A stretch of DNA of 64,000 nucleotides from Aliarcobacter skirrowii CCUG 10374 (lineage in GTDB: Bacteria; Campylobacterota; Campylobacteria; Campylobacterales; Arcobacteraceae). The notes beneath the pieces were generated by a model. The model did not search any database and was not told where the DNA came from. It was given only the letters and a program-made list of their open reading frames with translations. A program made the translations under genes and the position numbers. Location: positions 248,001 through 312,000 of the forward strand of contig NZ_CP032099.1 in assembly GCF_003544835.1 (NCBI RefSeq), in the 5' to 3' direction. Below are positions 44,546 through 54,407 of the stretch, in pieces (position 1 is the stretch's first letter; each line of letters starts with the position of its first letter).

Positions 44546-45181
44546 ATGAGAGTTTTTTTATTAGAAGATGATTTTTCTTTAAATGAATCAATAAAAGATA
44601 TGCTTGAGAGTGAATCTTTTTTAGTTGATTGTTTCTATGATGGAAAGGTTGCTTTAGATAGTATAAATAGTAATTATGACCTATTTATTTTAGATATATT
44701 TGTTCCAAATTTAAATGGAATTGAGCTTATGTATAGAATAAAAAAAGAGAATTCAAACTCTATTGTATTTATTATGAGTGCAAATATTGATATAAGTACA
44801 ATTGAGGAGGCTTATAAAAAGGGTTGTGATGACTATATTAAAAAACCTTTTAATACTCAAGAGCTACTTTTTAAATTGAAAAAATATAATAAAAGTGGTG
44901 AATTATTTAAGCTTGAAGATGAACTATTTTTTGATTTAAAATTAAAAAAATTAACATATAAAAATATAGATATAGAGCTTACAAAAAAAGAGAAACAGTT
45001 TTTAAATCTTTTAGTAGATAATCGAGGTTCAATAGTTAATTATAGTTTAATTGAAGATGTAGTTTATGATAGAGAGTATAAAACTATTGATGCTATAAGA
45101 AGTTTAGTAAAAAGACTTAGAAAGAAACTCCCTAAAGATATTATTTTTACAAATTTAGATCAAGGTTATTATATAAAATAG
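44546..45181 (+). CDS. OmpR/PhoB-family response regulator
   Basis: A 211-residue DNA-binding response regulator. The receiver domain has acidic pocket D8/D9, phospho-acceptor D50 (FILDIFVPNLNG), the Ser switch in FIMSAN and K100 (YIKKPF). The winged-helix domain spans about 125-211 (ELTKKEKQFLNLLVDNRGSIV, RSLVKRLRKKLPKDII). It is the cognate partner of the preceding kinase by adjacency. The 11-bp-phased repeat at 42872 may be its site. Confidence 0.94.
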   Translation: MRVFLLEDDFSLNESIKDMLESESFLVDCFYDGKVALDSINSNYDLFILDIFVPNLNGIELMYRIKKENSNSIVFIMSANIDISTIEEAYKKGCDDYIKKPFNTQELLFKLKKYNKSGELFKLEDELFFDLKLKKLTYKNIDIELTKKEKQFLNLLVDNRGSIVNYSLIEDVVYDREYKTIDAIRSLVKRLRKKLPKDIIFTNLDQGYYIK

Positions 45182-45199
45182 TTAAAATAAACTATTTTA
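45174..45199. terminator. Terminator after the response regulator gene
   Basis: A 10-bp stem TAAAATAGTT / AACTATTTTA (45174-45183, 45190-45199). It overlaps the response-regulator stop and lies before the convergent AI-2E gene. Confidence 0.6.
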
Positions 45200-45201
45200 T
45201 A

Positions 45202-46251
45202 TTAAGATTTAGATTTAGATTTTTTTCTTGATAAATTAGACATTAAAATACCAAGCCAACGGCTATTTGAGTTTGAATCAAAAGCTATTTTTAGAGTCAT
45301 AGTAATTGGAACTGCCAAAAACATTCCAACAATTCCCAAAATATAACCCCAAAAAATTAAAGAGAAAAATATTACTAAAGGTGATAATCCAAGCTCTTTT
45401 CCCATAAGTTTTGGCTCTAAAATATTGCTAATAGATATATTAATTACCATATAAAGTACAATTACCCATATAGTTGATGCAATATCAAGATTCATCAAAG
45501 CTAAAAGTATTGCTGGAATTGAAGCTATTATTGAACCAATAACTGGAACAAAATTAAATAGCATAGCTATAACTCCCCACAATATTGGATAATCAACTCC
45601 AAAAAACATTAGCATCAAAGTAACTATAAATCCTGTAAGAAAACTTGTAAAAGATTTAACTACAAAATATTTTTGAATGTTATATGAGAAGAGATTAAAG
45701 TGTTCAAGATTTTTTGCATTATTTCTAAATATTACTTTTAGTTTTGTTTGAAAAGATTTTGACTCTGCAAGAATAAATGCAACTCCAATAATTACCAATA
45801 AAAATTGAGATAAAAAAGCTCCTATGCTTCCAATAACATTTTTAGTAAGACCAAAAAAAGAGCCAAAATTTAGGGCTTCCATTATTTTTGCTCTATCAAT
45901 CTCTATTTCAAATCCATAATTTTGCATAAGATGTATAGAGTTTAAAATTAAATTTTTTAATTTCTCCTCATATAGTGGAAGATTTGTTAAAAAATCTTTT
46001 AAAGATATATTTACTACATAAACAAACATAAATCCAACTATTAAAACAATCAAAGCTAAAAGTAAATATGAGATTATTTTTGGTATTTTTCTCTTTTTTA
46101 ATAGGTTTAAAACAGATGAGAATATAGAAGATATAAAAATAGCTAAAAATAGTATAACTACTACTTCGCTTGCCATTTTAACTCCAGCAATAATTATTAC
46201 AAAACTAGCAAAATAGAAAAAATAGTTTTTTAAATTTATTGCATCCATCAT
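45202..46251 (-). CDS. AI-2E family transporter
   Basis: A 349-residue membrane protein of the UPF0118/AI-2E exporter family (TqsA, YdiK and Na+/H+ or antibiotic-related relatives). About eight helices are seen, with the family block LWGVIAMLFNFVPVIGSIIASIPAILLAL and the end ISNILEPKLMGKELGLSPLVIFFSLIFWG. The transported solute is unknown. The C-terminus is basic (SNLSRKKSKSKS). It lies 12 bp downstream of the sodium-channel gene, so the two are probably cotranscribed. Confidence 0.88.
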   Translation of the reverse strand: MMDAINLKNYFFYFASFVIIIAGVKMASEVVVILFLAIFISSIFSSVLNLLKKRKIPKIISYLLLALIVLIVGFMFVYVVNISLKDFLTNLPLYEEKLKNLILNSIHLMQNYGFEIEIDRAKIMEALNFGSFFGLTKNVIGSIGAFLSQFLLVIIGVAFILAESKSFQTKLKVIFRNNAKNLEHFNLFSYNIQKYFVVKSFTSFLTGFIVTLMLMFFGVDYPILWGVIAMLFNFVPVIGSIIASIPAILLALMNLDIASTIWVIVLYMVINISISNILEPKLMGKELGLSPLVIFFSLIFWGYILGIVGMFLAVPITMTLKIAFDSNSNSRWLGILMSNLSRKKSKSKS

Positions 46252-46263
46252 CTGTTTATCCTT

Positions 46264-47067
46264 TTATTTTTCTAAATGATTTTTTAGTAAAAGTTTAAGT
46301 TCACTAATCTCATTTTTTAACTCTTTAATCTCTTTGTTTATGTTATTGTCTTGAGATTGTATCTCATCTATTATATTTTGTTCCTCTTCTTTATTTAAAA
46401 TAGCCATAGCATCAACAATTATTGCTACAACTAAATTTATCATTACAAAAGTTACTACAAATATAAAAGGAACAAAGAAAACCCAAGCATAAGGATAAAC
46501 ATCCATTACAGGTCGTACAATTCCCATAGACCAAGATTCCAAAGTCATAATTTGAAATAGAGTATAAAATGACTCACCTAATGTTCCAAACCACTGTGGA
46601 AATTTCTCTCCAAAAAGTTGTGTTGACATAATTGCAAAAATATAAAAAAATAGCGTCATTAAAGCAATTACAGATAACATTCCTGGAATTACACTAATTA
46701 GTGCTGAAACTATTTTTCTCATCTGAGGAACAGCAGTTATAAGTCTAAATAGCCTTAAAACTCTTAAAACCCTTAGTATTTCAAATCCTGAGCTTGTTGG
46801 AACTAAAGATATTGCTACAACAAAAAAATCAAACAGACTCCAAGGATCTTTGAAAAAAGATACTCTGTGAACATAAATTCTCAAAGCAATCTCAATTGTA
46901 AAAATCGTAATAACAATTTGATTAAATAAAGTTGTAAAAGCTCCATAACTTTGCATAAAAGTTTTTGAAGTCTCTAAACCCATTGTAATACCATTTAAAA
47001 CTATCAAATAGATAATAAACTTTGAGAAAAATGAACTATCTACGATATTTTTAATTCTATGATACAT
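46264..47067 (-). CDS. Voltage-gated sodium channel, NavAb orthologue
   Basis: A 267-residue one-domain channel subunit, to assemble as a tetramer in the inner membrane. The voltage sensor S4 carries the four gating arginines R99, R102, R105 and R108 ([15 protein letters not shown]). The pore has the high-field-strength sodium filter TLESWS (175-180, E177). S6 has I217, and a C-terminal coiled-coil (about 226-262) follows. The length and nearly all key residues equal those of A. butzleri NavAb, the crystallised channel; that comparison is from memory. It is upstream of the AI-2E gene. Confidence 0.95.
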   Translation of the reverse strand: MYHRIKNIVDSSFFSKFIIYLIVLNGITMGLETSKTFMQSYGAFTTLFNQIVITIFTIEIALRIYVHRVSFFKDPWSLFDFFVVAISLVPTSSGFEILRVLRVLRLFRLITAVPQMRKIVSALISVIPGMLSVIALMTLFFYIFAIMSTQLFGEKFPQWFGTLGESFYTLFQIMTLESWSMGIVRPVMDVYPYAWVFFVPFIFVVTFVMINLVVAIIVDAMAILNKEEEQNIIDEIQSQDNNINKEIKELKNEISELKLLLKNHLEK

Positions 47068-47117
47068 AAAGCTCCTTTAAAAAATTTTTTGAAATAATAG
47101 ATTAAAAAACTATAGTT

Positions 47118-48083
47118 TTAAATTAAGCCAACTATATCTCTAATTTCTCTTATTTTTTCACTTGCTATTTTTCTTGCTTTACTTGCTCCAAAAGATAGAA
47201 TATCTCTCACTTCTTTTGGATTTTCTAAAAGTTTTGCTCTTTTTTCTTCATAAGGTTTAAAATATTCATTTATCTTCTCAAGAAGTGTAAGTTTAAAGTG
47301 ACCATAACCTTCGCCTGGTGTTTCATATCTTTTTTGTAAATTTTTTAGTTCATCTGTAGACATAAATAGTTTTGAAATATTATAAATATTGCAGTTTTGC
47401 CACTCTTTTGGCTCATCAAGCTCTTTTGAATCAGTTACTATTTTCATAACCTGTTTTTTTCGCTCTTTAGAAGTTGTAAACATATCAATTGTATTGTTAT
47501 ATGATTTACTCATTTTAGCCCCATCTGTTCCTAAAACTGTTGCAACATTTTCATCAACTTTTGCAGTTGGTAAAACAAAAATATCTTTTTTGTATGCATG
47601 ATTAAACGATATTGCAATATCTCTTGTCATCTCAACATGTTGTATTTGATCACGTCCTACTGGAACAATATTTGAATCAAATAGTAAAATATCAGCAGCC
47701 ATCAAAACTGGATATGAAAAAAGTCCATGATTTGCACTAATTCCTCTTGAAGTTTTATCTTTATATGAGTGAGCTCTCTCTAATAATCCCATAGAAGTAT
47801 GATTTGATAAAATCCAGTAAAGTTCAAGTACCTCTTTAACATCGTGTTGTATCCAAAAAGTTGATTTCTCAATATCCATTCCTAAAGATAAAAAGTTAAT
47901 TGCTGCTTCATAAGAGTTTTTCTCTAAAAACTCTTTATCTTTTACACTAGTTAATGCATGATATGAAGCTATAAAAGCAAATAGTTCACCATCATTTTGT
48001 GACTCTATCATCTTTTTTATCATACCAAAGTAGTTTCCTATATGAATTGTTCCTGAGGGTTGAATTCCTGATAAAATTCTCAA
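47118..48083 (-). CDS. trpS: Tryptophan--tRNA ligase
   Basis: Class Ic aminoacyl-tRNA synthetase that charges tRNA-Trp. It has 321 residues, the usual bacterial length. The HIGH-like motif is in SGIQPSGTIHIGNYFG, and the KMSKS motif is exact in GTDGAKMSKSYNNTIDMF. The Trp-pocket block VLMAADILLFDSNIVPVGRDQIQHVE is conserved. It sits between the channel gene and the SulP gene and begins the minus-strand group trpS, channel, AI-2E. Confidence 0.97.
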   Translation of the reverse strand: MRILSGIQPSGTIHIGNYFGMIKKMIESQNDGELFAFIASYHALTSVKDKEFLEKNSYEAAINFLSLGMDIEKSTFWIQHDVKEVLELYWILSNHTSMGLLERAHSYKDKTSRGISANHGLFSYPVLMAADILLFDSNIVPVGRDQIQHVEMTRDIAISFNHAYKKDIFVLPTAKVDENVATVLGTDGAKMSKSYNNTIDMFTTSKERKKQVMKIVTDSKELDEPKEWQNCNIYNISKLFMSTDELKNLQKRYETPGEGYGHFKLTLLEKINEYFKPYEEKRAKLLENPKEVRDILSFGASKARKIASEKIREIRDIVGLI

Positions 48084-48259
48084 ATTAAATCCTTTTAAAT
48101 AGTTAAAAATTTATTTTATTTGAAGCGATTATATCAAAAGTAGCTAAAAGCATTAGTAAATCTATTAAAGGGGGCTTAATTTTTTTTTAGTACAATTCTT
48201 GCCTTTTATTTATTTCAATAAAATTAACTTTCATTTAATTTAAATCGATAAGGAACTAT

Positions 48260-49756
48260 ATGATAAAAAGATATTTCAACAAAAATGAATGGTTTTCAAA
48301 TATAAAAGGTGATACTCTTTCAGGTCTTGTAGTAGCTCTTGCACTAATACCTGAAGCAATTGCTTTTTCAATTATAGCAGGAGTTGATCCTAAAGTTGGA
48401 CTTTATGCTTCATTTTGTATTGCAGTTGTTATATCTTTTGTTGGTGGAAGACCTGCAATGATTAGTGCTGCAACTGGAGCAATGGCACTTTTAATGGTTA
48501 CTCTTGTAAAAGAACACGGTCTTCAATATTTACTTGCAGCTACAATTTTGACAGGTGTTATTCAAATAATTTTGGCATATATGCAAGTTGCTAAGCTTAT
48601 GAGTTTTGTCGCACGAGCTGTTGTAATTGGTTTTGTAAATGCTTTAGCAATTTTAATATTTATGGCTCAACTTCAAGAACTAACAAATGTAACTTGGCAT
48701 GTTTATGCTTTAACAATTGCAGGTCTTGGAATAATATACTTATTTCCATATATTCCAAAAATAGGAAAAATAGTTCCATCTGCCTTGCTTACAATTGTTG
48801 TTTTAACTATTTTTGTATATTTTGTAGCTTGGGATGTAAGAACTGTAGGGGATATGGGAGAACTTCCTGATACTTTACCTATATTTTTATGGCCTGATGT
48901 TCCTTTTAATTTAGAAACTTTATGGATTATATTGCCTTACTCTCTCTCTTTAGCAGTTGTTGGATTACTAGAGACTTTTATGACAACAACAATAGTTGAT
49001 GAACTAACTGATACAAAAGGGGATAAGACAAAAGAAGCAAGAGGTCAAGGAGTTGCAAATATTGCATCTGGTTGTATTGGAGGAATGGCTGGATGTGCAA
49101 TGATTGGACAATCAATTATAAATGTAAAATCAGGAGGAAGAGGAAGGTTATCTACATTTATAGCTGGTTTTTTCTTACTTATAATGGTTGTATTTTTAAG
49201 TGATATTATCTCTATTATTCCTATGGCTGCTTTGGTTTCAGTTATGATTATGGTCTCTATTGGAACATTTGATTGGGCTTCAATAAAAAATCTAAAAACT
49301 CTACCACTCTCTACAAATATTGTAATGCTTTCAACTGTTATAGTAACTGTTTATACTCACAACTTAGCTTATGGGGTAATAACAGGAGTTCTTTTTGCCT
49401 CACTATTTTTTGCAAATAAGATTTCACACTTTATGTCTTGTGAAACTTCATATAATGAAGATAAAAGTGTTAAAACCTATAAGTTTGTAGGACAAATATT
49501 TTTTAATAGTGCCGATAGATTTTATGAAAGCATTAATTTTAAAGAGGTTTTAGATAGAGTAATTATTGATGTTTCTAAAGCTCATTTTTGGGATATTTCT
49601 GCTGTTTATGCACTTGATAAAGTAGTAATAAAACTAAGACGAGAAGGTGCTATTGTTGAAGTTGTTGGACAAAATGAAGCAAGTAAAACTATAATTGATA
49701 GATTTGGTGTTCATGATAAAGCAAAAATGATAGAAAAAGTAATTAAAGGAGAGTAA
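48260..49756 (+). CDS. SulP family anion transporter with STAS domain
   Basis: A 498-residue transporter of the SulP/SLC26 family. The membrane part begins [34 protein letters not shown] and has the signature [17 protein letters not shown] near residue 70. An STAS domain covers about 395-495 ([22 protein letters not shown]). Substrates in the family include sulfate, bicarbonate and organic acids; this one cannot be assigned. Its stop is followed with no gap by the Usp gene (TAAATG). Confidence 0.9.
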   Translation: MIKRYFNKNEWFSNIKGDTLSGLVVALALIPEAIAFSIIAGVDPKVGLYASFCIAVVISFVGGRPAMISAATGAMALLMVTLVKEHGLQYLLAATILTGVIQIILAYMQVAKLMSFVARAVVIGFVNALAILIFMAQLQELTNVTWHVYALTIAGLGIIYLFPYIPKIGKIVPSALLTIVVLTIFVYFVAWDVRTVGDMGELPDTLPIFLWPDVPFNLETLWIILPYSLSLAVVGLLETFMTTTIVDELTDTKGDKTKEARGQGVANIASGCIGGMAGCAMIGQSIINVKSGGRGRLSTFIAGFFLLIMVVFLSDIISIIPMAALVSVMIMVSIGTFDWASIKNLKTLPLSTNIVMLSTVIVTVYTHNLAYGVITGVLFASLFFANKISHFMSCETSYNEDKSVKTYKFVGQIFFNSADRFYESINFKEVLDRVIIDVSKAHFWDISAVYALDKVVIKLRREGAIVEVVGQNEASKTIIDRFGVHDKAKMIEKVIKGE

Positions 49757-50596
49757 ATGAATAAAGTATTAGTTTGCATTGATGGTTCAGATTTTTCAAA
49801 AGCAGTTTGTGATTATGGAGTTTTTATAGCAAAAAATCTTAATTTACCTCTTGTTTTACTAAATGTAGTTGAACATTCAAAAATTTCAAATCTAGTTGAT
49901 TTTTCAGGAAATATTGGTTTTGGTGCAAAAGATGTACTACTTGAGATGTTAGTTGATGAAGATGCTAAAAGAAGTCAAGAGGAGATTTTAAAAGGTAAAG
50001 TTATTTTAAAACAGATGCAAGAGTATGTTAAATCAAAAAATTTCTCAAATTTTACAACTCTTCAAAGACATGGAACTTTATATGAAACTTTGGATGAGTT
50101 AGGAAGTGATTTAAAAATTGCAATTATTGGTTTAAATGGCGAAAATAGTAAAGATATTGGATCTAATGTTGAGGAGCTGATTAGAACTTTAAATATTCCA
50201 ATCTTGCTTGTAAATAGTGAATTTAAACCTATAAAATCTATTTTAATGGCATATGATGGGAGTCTTTATGCTAAAAAATCTATTGATATTGCCGTAAAAA
50301 ATCCAATATTTCCAAATACAAAAAGATATATTGTAAATGTAAATAGTGATAAAAATGATTCAAATAGAGTTTTAAATGAAGCTAGTTTGATATTCAAAAA
50401 TGCAAATATAGATTCTGAAATATTATCTTTAAGTGGAGATAAATTAGAAGCTATTTTAAATTATCAACAAAGCATAAACGCTGATATTATAGCTATGGGA
50501 GCATATAGCCATAATAGATTTAGAAGTGCAATTTTTGGAAGTTTTACAACAAATATGATTTTAAAATCAAAGGTTCCTTTGTTACTTTTTAGATAA
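49757..50596 (+). CDS. Tandem universal stress protein
   Basis: A 279-residue cytosolic protein with two UspA domains (about 1-145 and 150-279). The second is complete, with an ATP-loop-like GAYSHNRFRSAIFGSFTTNMI near the end (GxxxxxRxxxxGS pattern); the first has the start KVLVCIDGSDFSKAV but a poorer loop. Because it starts directly at the SulP stop, it is translationally coupled and may modulate that transporter (inference). Confidence 0.88.
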   Translation: MNKVLVCIDGSDFSKAVCDYGVFIAKNLNLPLVLLNVVEHSKISNLVDFSGNIGFGAKDVLLEMLVDEDAKRSQEEILKGKVILKQMQEYVKSKNFSNFTTLQRHGTLYETLDELGSDLKIAIIGLNGENSKDIGSNVEELIRTLNIPILLVNSEFKPIKSILMAYDGSLYAKKSIDIAVKNPIFPNTKRYIVNVNSDKNDSNRVLNEASLIFKNANIDSEILSLSGDKLEAILNYQQSINADIIAMGAYSHNRFRSAIFGSFTTNMILKSKVPLLLFR

Positions 50597-50618
50597 ATCG
50601 ATTTTTTTGCTATTTTTT

Positions 50619-50917
50619 ATAGATACAATTTTTATTTTAGGGTATAAAACTATATTAAATAACTCTACGGTTGCATATACAGATGCAATTGTGCAGACAA
50701 AAGAGGTAAAACTTGAAGTATTTTTAAATATTTAAATGATAAAAAAACAAAAGTAAATAAAATAGAACTTTCAAGTAATGATGAATTTAAACAAATGGCA
50801 TTGATTATAAATGAAAATATTGCTTAATTATCCGAAGATACAAATGATAAAAATTATTTAAATGATAAAATTAAAGAGGCAAATAAATTGACCTCTTATA
50901 TGTCTCAAACAATTTAA
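50619..50917 (+). pseudogene. Remnant of a chemoreceptor-type (MCP) gene
   Basis: About 300 bp with no intact ORF. Reading plus, the first part gives NSTVAYTDAIVQTKEVKLEV, then a stop at 50733. In another frame from 50735 follows NDKKTKVNKIELSSNDEFKQ and MALIINENIA, then an in-frame stop (50825-50827), then LSEDTNDKNYLNDKIKEANK. The SSNDEFxxMAxxINENI pattern resembles the HAMP-to-coiled-coil junction of methyl-accepting chemotaxis proteins. At least one frameshift and one nonsense codon are present. It lies between the Usp gene and the convergent TonB-receptor gene. Identification is tentative. Confidence 0.5.
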
Positions 50918-52950
50918 AACTCATATTTAAGAGCAAATCTATAATCTCTTCCCATCTCATATCTATAAACATCTGCTTGATTTTTTGTAGATATTGTTGT
51001 TGCTTTTGCGTATTGTTTATTTGTTAAGTTATTAATAGCAAAGAATAGAGTCCAATCTTTTAATTTATACTCTAAATTTATATCATGAGTTGTATAACCA
51101 GCTCTTCTTATCTCATTATTATTGCTATCTAAAACATCAGTTTTGGCAACTGCATTTAAAATATAGTTAATATTTAAATTCTCTATTATTTCAACCCCAC
51201 CATTAAAAACAAATTTTTTGCTATCGTATCCACCAACTCTTCTTATATTTTGATCTTCATTATAAATTGTTCCATTTGTATCCATATTTTTTGCATTGGT
51301 ATCAATTTGTGTATAAGCAAATGATGTTGAAAAAATATCGTAGTTGTATATAAGTTTTAGTTCAAAACCTTTTGATTTAAACTCATCGTTTTTGTTGTAA
51401 ATATCTTCTAAAGTTCTTCCACCTTCTCCACTTCCACCACCAATTGCACCCGATACAATCAAATCTTTAATATTTGTTTGAAAAATATTTGCATTAAAAG
51501 ATAGATAATCATCACTTAAAAAAGTATCTTTTTTACTATATTTATAACCAAGTTCATATCTATTTGATTTTTCAGCTTTTAAATCTTTTGAGTAAGTTGA
51601 ACCAATTTTTGTGTTTAGTGCCCAAGTAAATGGAATTATACTACTCATTCTACTAGCTTTTCCATAGTTTGCATAAATCAAAGAGTTTTGTGTAGCTTCA
51701 TAATCAATACCAATATTTGGAGAAAATGTATCATCACTTTGTTTTCCAAGTCCTGTTTCAAAAGTATAGTAGTCATATCTTAAACCATAATCAAAGCCTA
51801 AAGAACCAATTGTAGTTCTATTTTGAAAAAATAAAGCTTTGTTTTCTGAATCTAAATTAGAGTATTTTGTAACAACTTTATCTAAATTATGTGGTTCAAA
51901 ACTACCTTTTCCATGCTCTTTTTGATAATCAGCCCCAATAGATACTCTATTTGTTGTCGAAGATATATCAAAATCAAAGTGATTTTGAACTTTTAATCCA
52001 ATATTTCTATTTTCATACTCTCTTGTTCCATCTAATCTAATGTTTAAATTATTTTTTGGCTCTTCTCTTTTTAAACTTATATCTGTAAGATTTAGATTTG
52101 TATTTAAATTTACTAAATTGTTTGGATTATATGTGTGATTTAAAGTGTAATTTGTAGTAGTTGAAACTATTTTTTCAAGCTCTTCAGGTTTTGGTCTATA
52201 CTCTGTTCCTCTCCATCTTGTATTACCACTATTCTCATTTTGATTTATAGTTAATCTTAAATCATGATTATTTGAATCTAATAAACTAAGCTTAAATAGA
52301 TAATCTCTATCTTTATAGGCTGTTGCTATCTCTTTATTTTTTTTACCATCTTTATAATCATCACTATTTAATCCACTAACACTAACATAAGCTCCCAAAT
52401 TATTCTCAAAAACAGAGTAGGCTATAAGAGATCCATGTTTTTGATTTGCATTTGTGTTATATCCTATTTTTAAAATTGCACCACTTTTTTTATCACCTTT
52501 TACAAAATCTTGTGCATCTTTTGTACTCATCTGTATACTTCCACCAAGAGCTTGACTTTTTGAAGCATCGTTTGATGTTTTTATATCCACAACTTTTAGT
52601 AAATCAGGATTTATTCCAAGCTCATTGCTTCTGTGTTGAAACATATTTTTACCCTGTTTTGCACCATCTAGTGATATGTTTAAATTAGAGCTTTCAATTC
52701 CTCTTAAATAGACTCTTTGTACATTTATAGCACCACCACCAATCTCAATAGAGGAGTTGTTGTTTAGTATCTCTTTAAAAGAGTTTGCTTGACTTTGTTC
52801 AACTTGTTGCATATTTATTTGCATAGTGTTGGTCTCTATCTCTTTTTTCTCCTCTATTGTAACTTTTTGCAAAGCGATATTTTGTGCAAAAGCTAAATCA
52901 GAAGCTAATATAAATGATAGAGTTATTGTAGCTTTAATATTAGATTTCAT
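50914..52950 (-). CDS. TonB-dependent outer-membrane receptor
   Basis: A 678-residue receptor. I start at ATG 52950 (AAAGGA upstream), which gives a signal peptide ending SFILASDLAFAQ; the frame to 53016 adds 22 unlikely residues. The plug domain (NSFKEILNNNSSIEIGGGAI, VYLRGIESSNLNISLDGAKQ) is followed by a 22-strand barrel with end MGRDYRFALKYEF and the block TLFFAINNLTNKQYAKATT. The ligand is unknown; heme, siderophore or another metal complex are all possible. Two copies of a 17-bp palindrome flank its likely promoter. It lies 122 bp downstream of an MFS gene. Confidence 0.9.
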   Translation of the reverse strand: MKSNIKATITLSFILASDLAFAQNIALQKVTIEEKKEIETNTMQINMQQVEQSQANSFKEILNNNSSIEIGGGAINVQRVYLRGIESSNLNISLDGAKQGKNMFQHRSNELGINPDLLKVVDIKTSNDASKSQALGGSIQMSTKDAQDFVKGDKKSGAILKIGYNTNANQKHGSLIAYSVFENNLGAYVSVSGLNSDDYKDGKKNKEIATAYKDRDYLFKLSLLDSNNHDLRLTINQNENSGNTRWRGTEYRPKPEELEKIVSTTTNYTLNHTYNPNNLVNLNTNLNLTDISLKREEPKNNLNIRLDGTREYENRNIGLKVQNHFDFDISSTTNRVSIGADYQKEHGKGSFEPHNLDKVVTKYSNLDSENKALFFQNRTTIGSLGFDYGLRYDYYTFETGLGKQSDDTFSPNIGIDYEATQNSLIYANYGKASRMSSIIPFTWALNTKIGSTYSKDLKAEKSNRYELGYKYSKKDTFLSDDYLSFNANIFQTNIKDLIVSGAIGGGSGEGGRTLEDIYNKNDEFKSKGFELKLIYNYDIFSTSFAYTQIDTNAKNMDTNGTIYNEDQNIRRVGGYDSKKFVFNGGVEIIENLNINYILNAVAKTDVLDSNNNEIRRAGYTTHDINLEYKLKDWTLFFAINNLTNKQYAKATTISTKNQADVYRYEMGRDYRFALKYEF

Positions 52951-52976
52951 TATATTCCTTTTATATGTAAATATTA

Positions 52977-53027
52977 TTGCAACTAAGTTGCAAATTGGAA
53001 TAATACTTTTTTGCAACTTAGTTGCAT
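52977..53027. promoter_or_regulatory. Duplicated 17-bp palindrome around a receptor promoter
   Basis: TTGCAACTAAGTTGCAA (52977-52993) and TTGCAACTTAGTTGCAT (53011-53027), centre to centre 34 bp. On the minus strand a -10-like TATTAT (53005-53000) lies between them, so the copies would cover the start site and the -35 region of the TonB-receptor gene, the layout of a repressor operator pair. They do not match the usual Fur consensus. Confidence 0.6.
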
Positions 53028-53072
53028 CTTATGAGATTTAAGAATCGTTTTTTAATCTAACTTAATTAAAAT

Positions 53073-54245
53073 TTAATATATTTTATAGATAACAAAAGTG
53101 ACTAAAACTAAACAAAATAGTTCAAAAATAAACATTTTGTCAAAACCAAAATTTGAAACAATTATTCCTGCAATTACAGCAGAAATTATTCTAGTAAATG
53201 AAAAAATACTTGATTGAACTGAATAATCAATAGCTCGTGATTTTTTTCTTGAATAATCCATAATCATAGAAAAAATTATAGCTGATGATAAAGCAATAGC
53301 TAAAGCTATAAAAGTAACACTTATGATTAGATAATAAAATGTTAGATTATATTGTTCAATAAAAATCAAAAGGCTTGTACTAAAAATATTAAAAAACATA
53401 AAAATAATAAGTAGACTTTTTTTTGAAAACTTTTTCCCAATATAGTTACTTAAAGCTCCTCCTAAAATAGCTATAAAACTTCCATAAATTCCAACCCAAA
53501 TAGCTACATCATCTGGTTTTACACCTTTGTGAATCAAATATGGTTTCATAAATACCCAAAGAGCACTTATTGAGACAAAATAAAAACTTAAAATAAAAAT
53601 CCAAATACCAATATCTTTTTGTTTGAAAAAAGTGATTATATTTTTTGAAGAGATTTTTTCTACATATATTATTTCATCATTTTCTTCTATAAAATACAAA
53701 GCAAATAATGAAAATAGAACCAAAAGAGCCATTAAAATAAAAGTTAAGTTCCAACCAAGATGATTAAAAACAAGTAAAAAGATTCCTCCACCTAATAGTG
53801 ATGCCATACTATAAGCACTTATTTTATAACTTCCTGCACTTAAACTTTGCTCTTTTGTGAAAGTTTTTATAGCCAAAGCATTAAGTGGAATATCCATAAA
53901 AGTTGAAATAAATGCAGTTATCAAAATAGCTATAAAAACAGGATAAATACTATTTTCTAAAGATAAAAAACTAATTATAGTTAGAAGTAAAATATATAAT
54001 ATTCCTATATAAAATGTCCATTTTTTATAGTGTTTTTTTTCAAATACTATTTTATCTATTGGTGGAGACATTAAAAACTTAAATATCATTGGTAAACCTG
54101 CTAATTGAAAAATTCCAATTAATGATGCATCAAAACCTTTTATTTGCAAAATCATAGGAAGTCCCATGACAAAAAAAATCATAGGAGTTAAAATTGCTGT
54201 AAATAAAATTGAAAACAGAATATTTTTTTTAGTTAGTTGATTCAT
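53073..54245 (-). CDS. MFS transporter, AmpG/RhtX-FptX-like
   Basis: A 390-residue twelve-helix major facilitator. FVMGLPMILQIKGFDASLIGIFQLAGLPMIFKFLMSPPID at the N-terminus, with an early Pro-rich loop, resembles the AmpG/siderophore-permease type (RhtX, FptX), which imports intact metallophores across the inner membrane. No drug-exporter motif A is seen. It starts 3 bp after the true (frameshifted) end of the O-methyltransferase gene. Siderophore import is inferred from the family and from the flanking receptors. Confidence 0.75.
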   Translation of the reverse strand: MNQLTKKNILFSILFTAILTPMIFFVMGLPMILQIKGFDASLIGIFQLAGLPMIFKFLMSPPIDKIVFEKKHYKKWTFYIGILYILLLTIISFLSLENSIYPVFIAILITAFISTFMDIPLNALAIKTFTKEQSLSAGSYKISAYSMASLLGGGIFLLVFNHLGWNLTFILMALLVLFSLFALYFIEENDEIIYVEKISSKNIITFFKQKDIGIWIFILSFYFVSISALWVFMKPYLIHKGVKPDDVAIWVGIYGSFIAILGGALSNYIGKKFSKKSLLIIFMFFNIFSTSLLIFIEQYNLTFYYLIISVTFIALAIALSSAIIFSMIMDYSRKKSRAIDYSVQSSIFSFTRIISAVIAGIIVSNFGFDKMFIFELFCLVLVTFVIYKIY

Positions 54246-54248
54246 AAT

Positions 54249-54407
54249 TTACTTCTTACAAATATGAATTTGACTTGGTGTCATAGGTGTTTTATATGTT
54301 GTGTATGAATTTATTGATTTAAACCCAACTTCTTGAAATATATCAGATAATTCCATAGGTTTTAAGATATTTTTACCTTGTAAATTTAAAGATAAAAAGT
54401 AAAAAAA
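54249..54407 (-). pseudogene. Out-of-frame 3' end of the O-methyltransferase gene
   Basis: After a run of seven T on the coding strand (54401-54407), the open methyltransferase frame ends at 54386. The neighbouring frame continues with YFLSLNLQGKNILKPMELSD, IFQEVGFKSINSYTTYKTPM and TPSQIHICKK, then TAA at 54249. This is the expected C-terminal part of the family. One extra T would restore a single frame of about 330 residues ending 3 bp before the MFS start. Confidence 0.75.

Noticed and set aside
48084-48259. Possible terminator or small RNA in the trpS/SulP gap
   Set aside because: Contains AAAGGGGGC and a T run but no stem I could pair; only ordinary divergent promoter DNA is seen.
50597-50917. 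Small intact gene between Usp and the TonB receptor
   Set aside because: Stops in every useful frame; better read as a decayed chemoreceptor piece.
52446-52688. Plus-strand frame inside the TonB receptor gene
   Set aside because: Antisense shadow; Leu/Phe/His-rich and without ribosome site.
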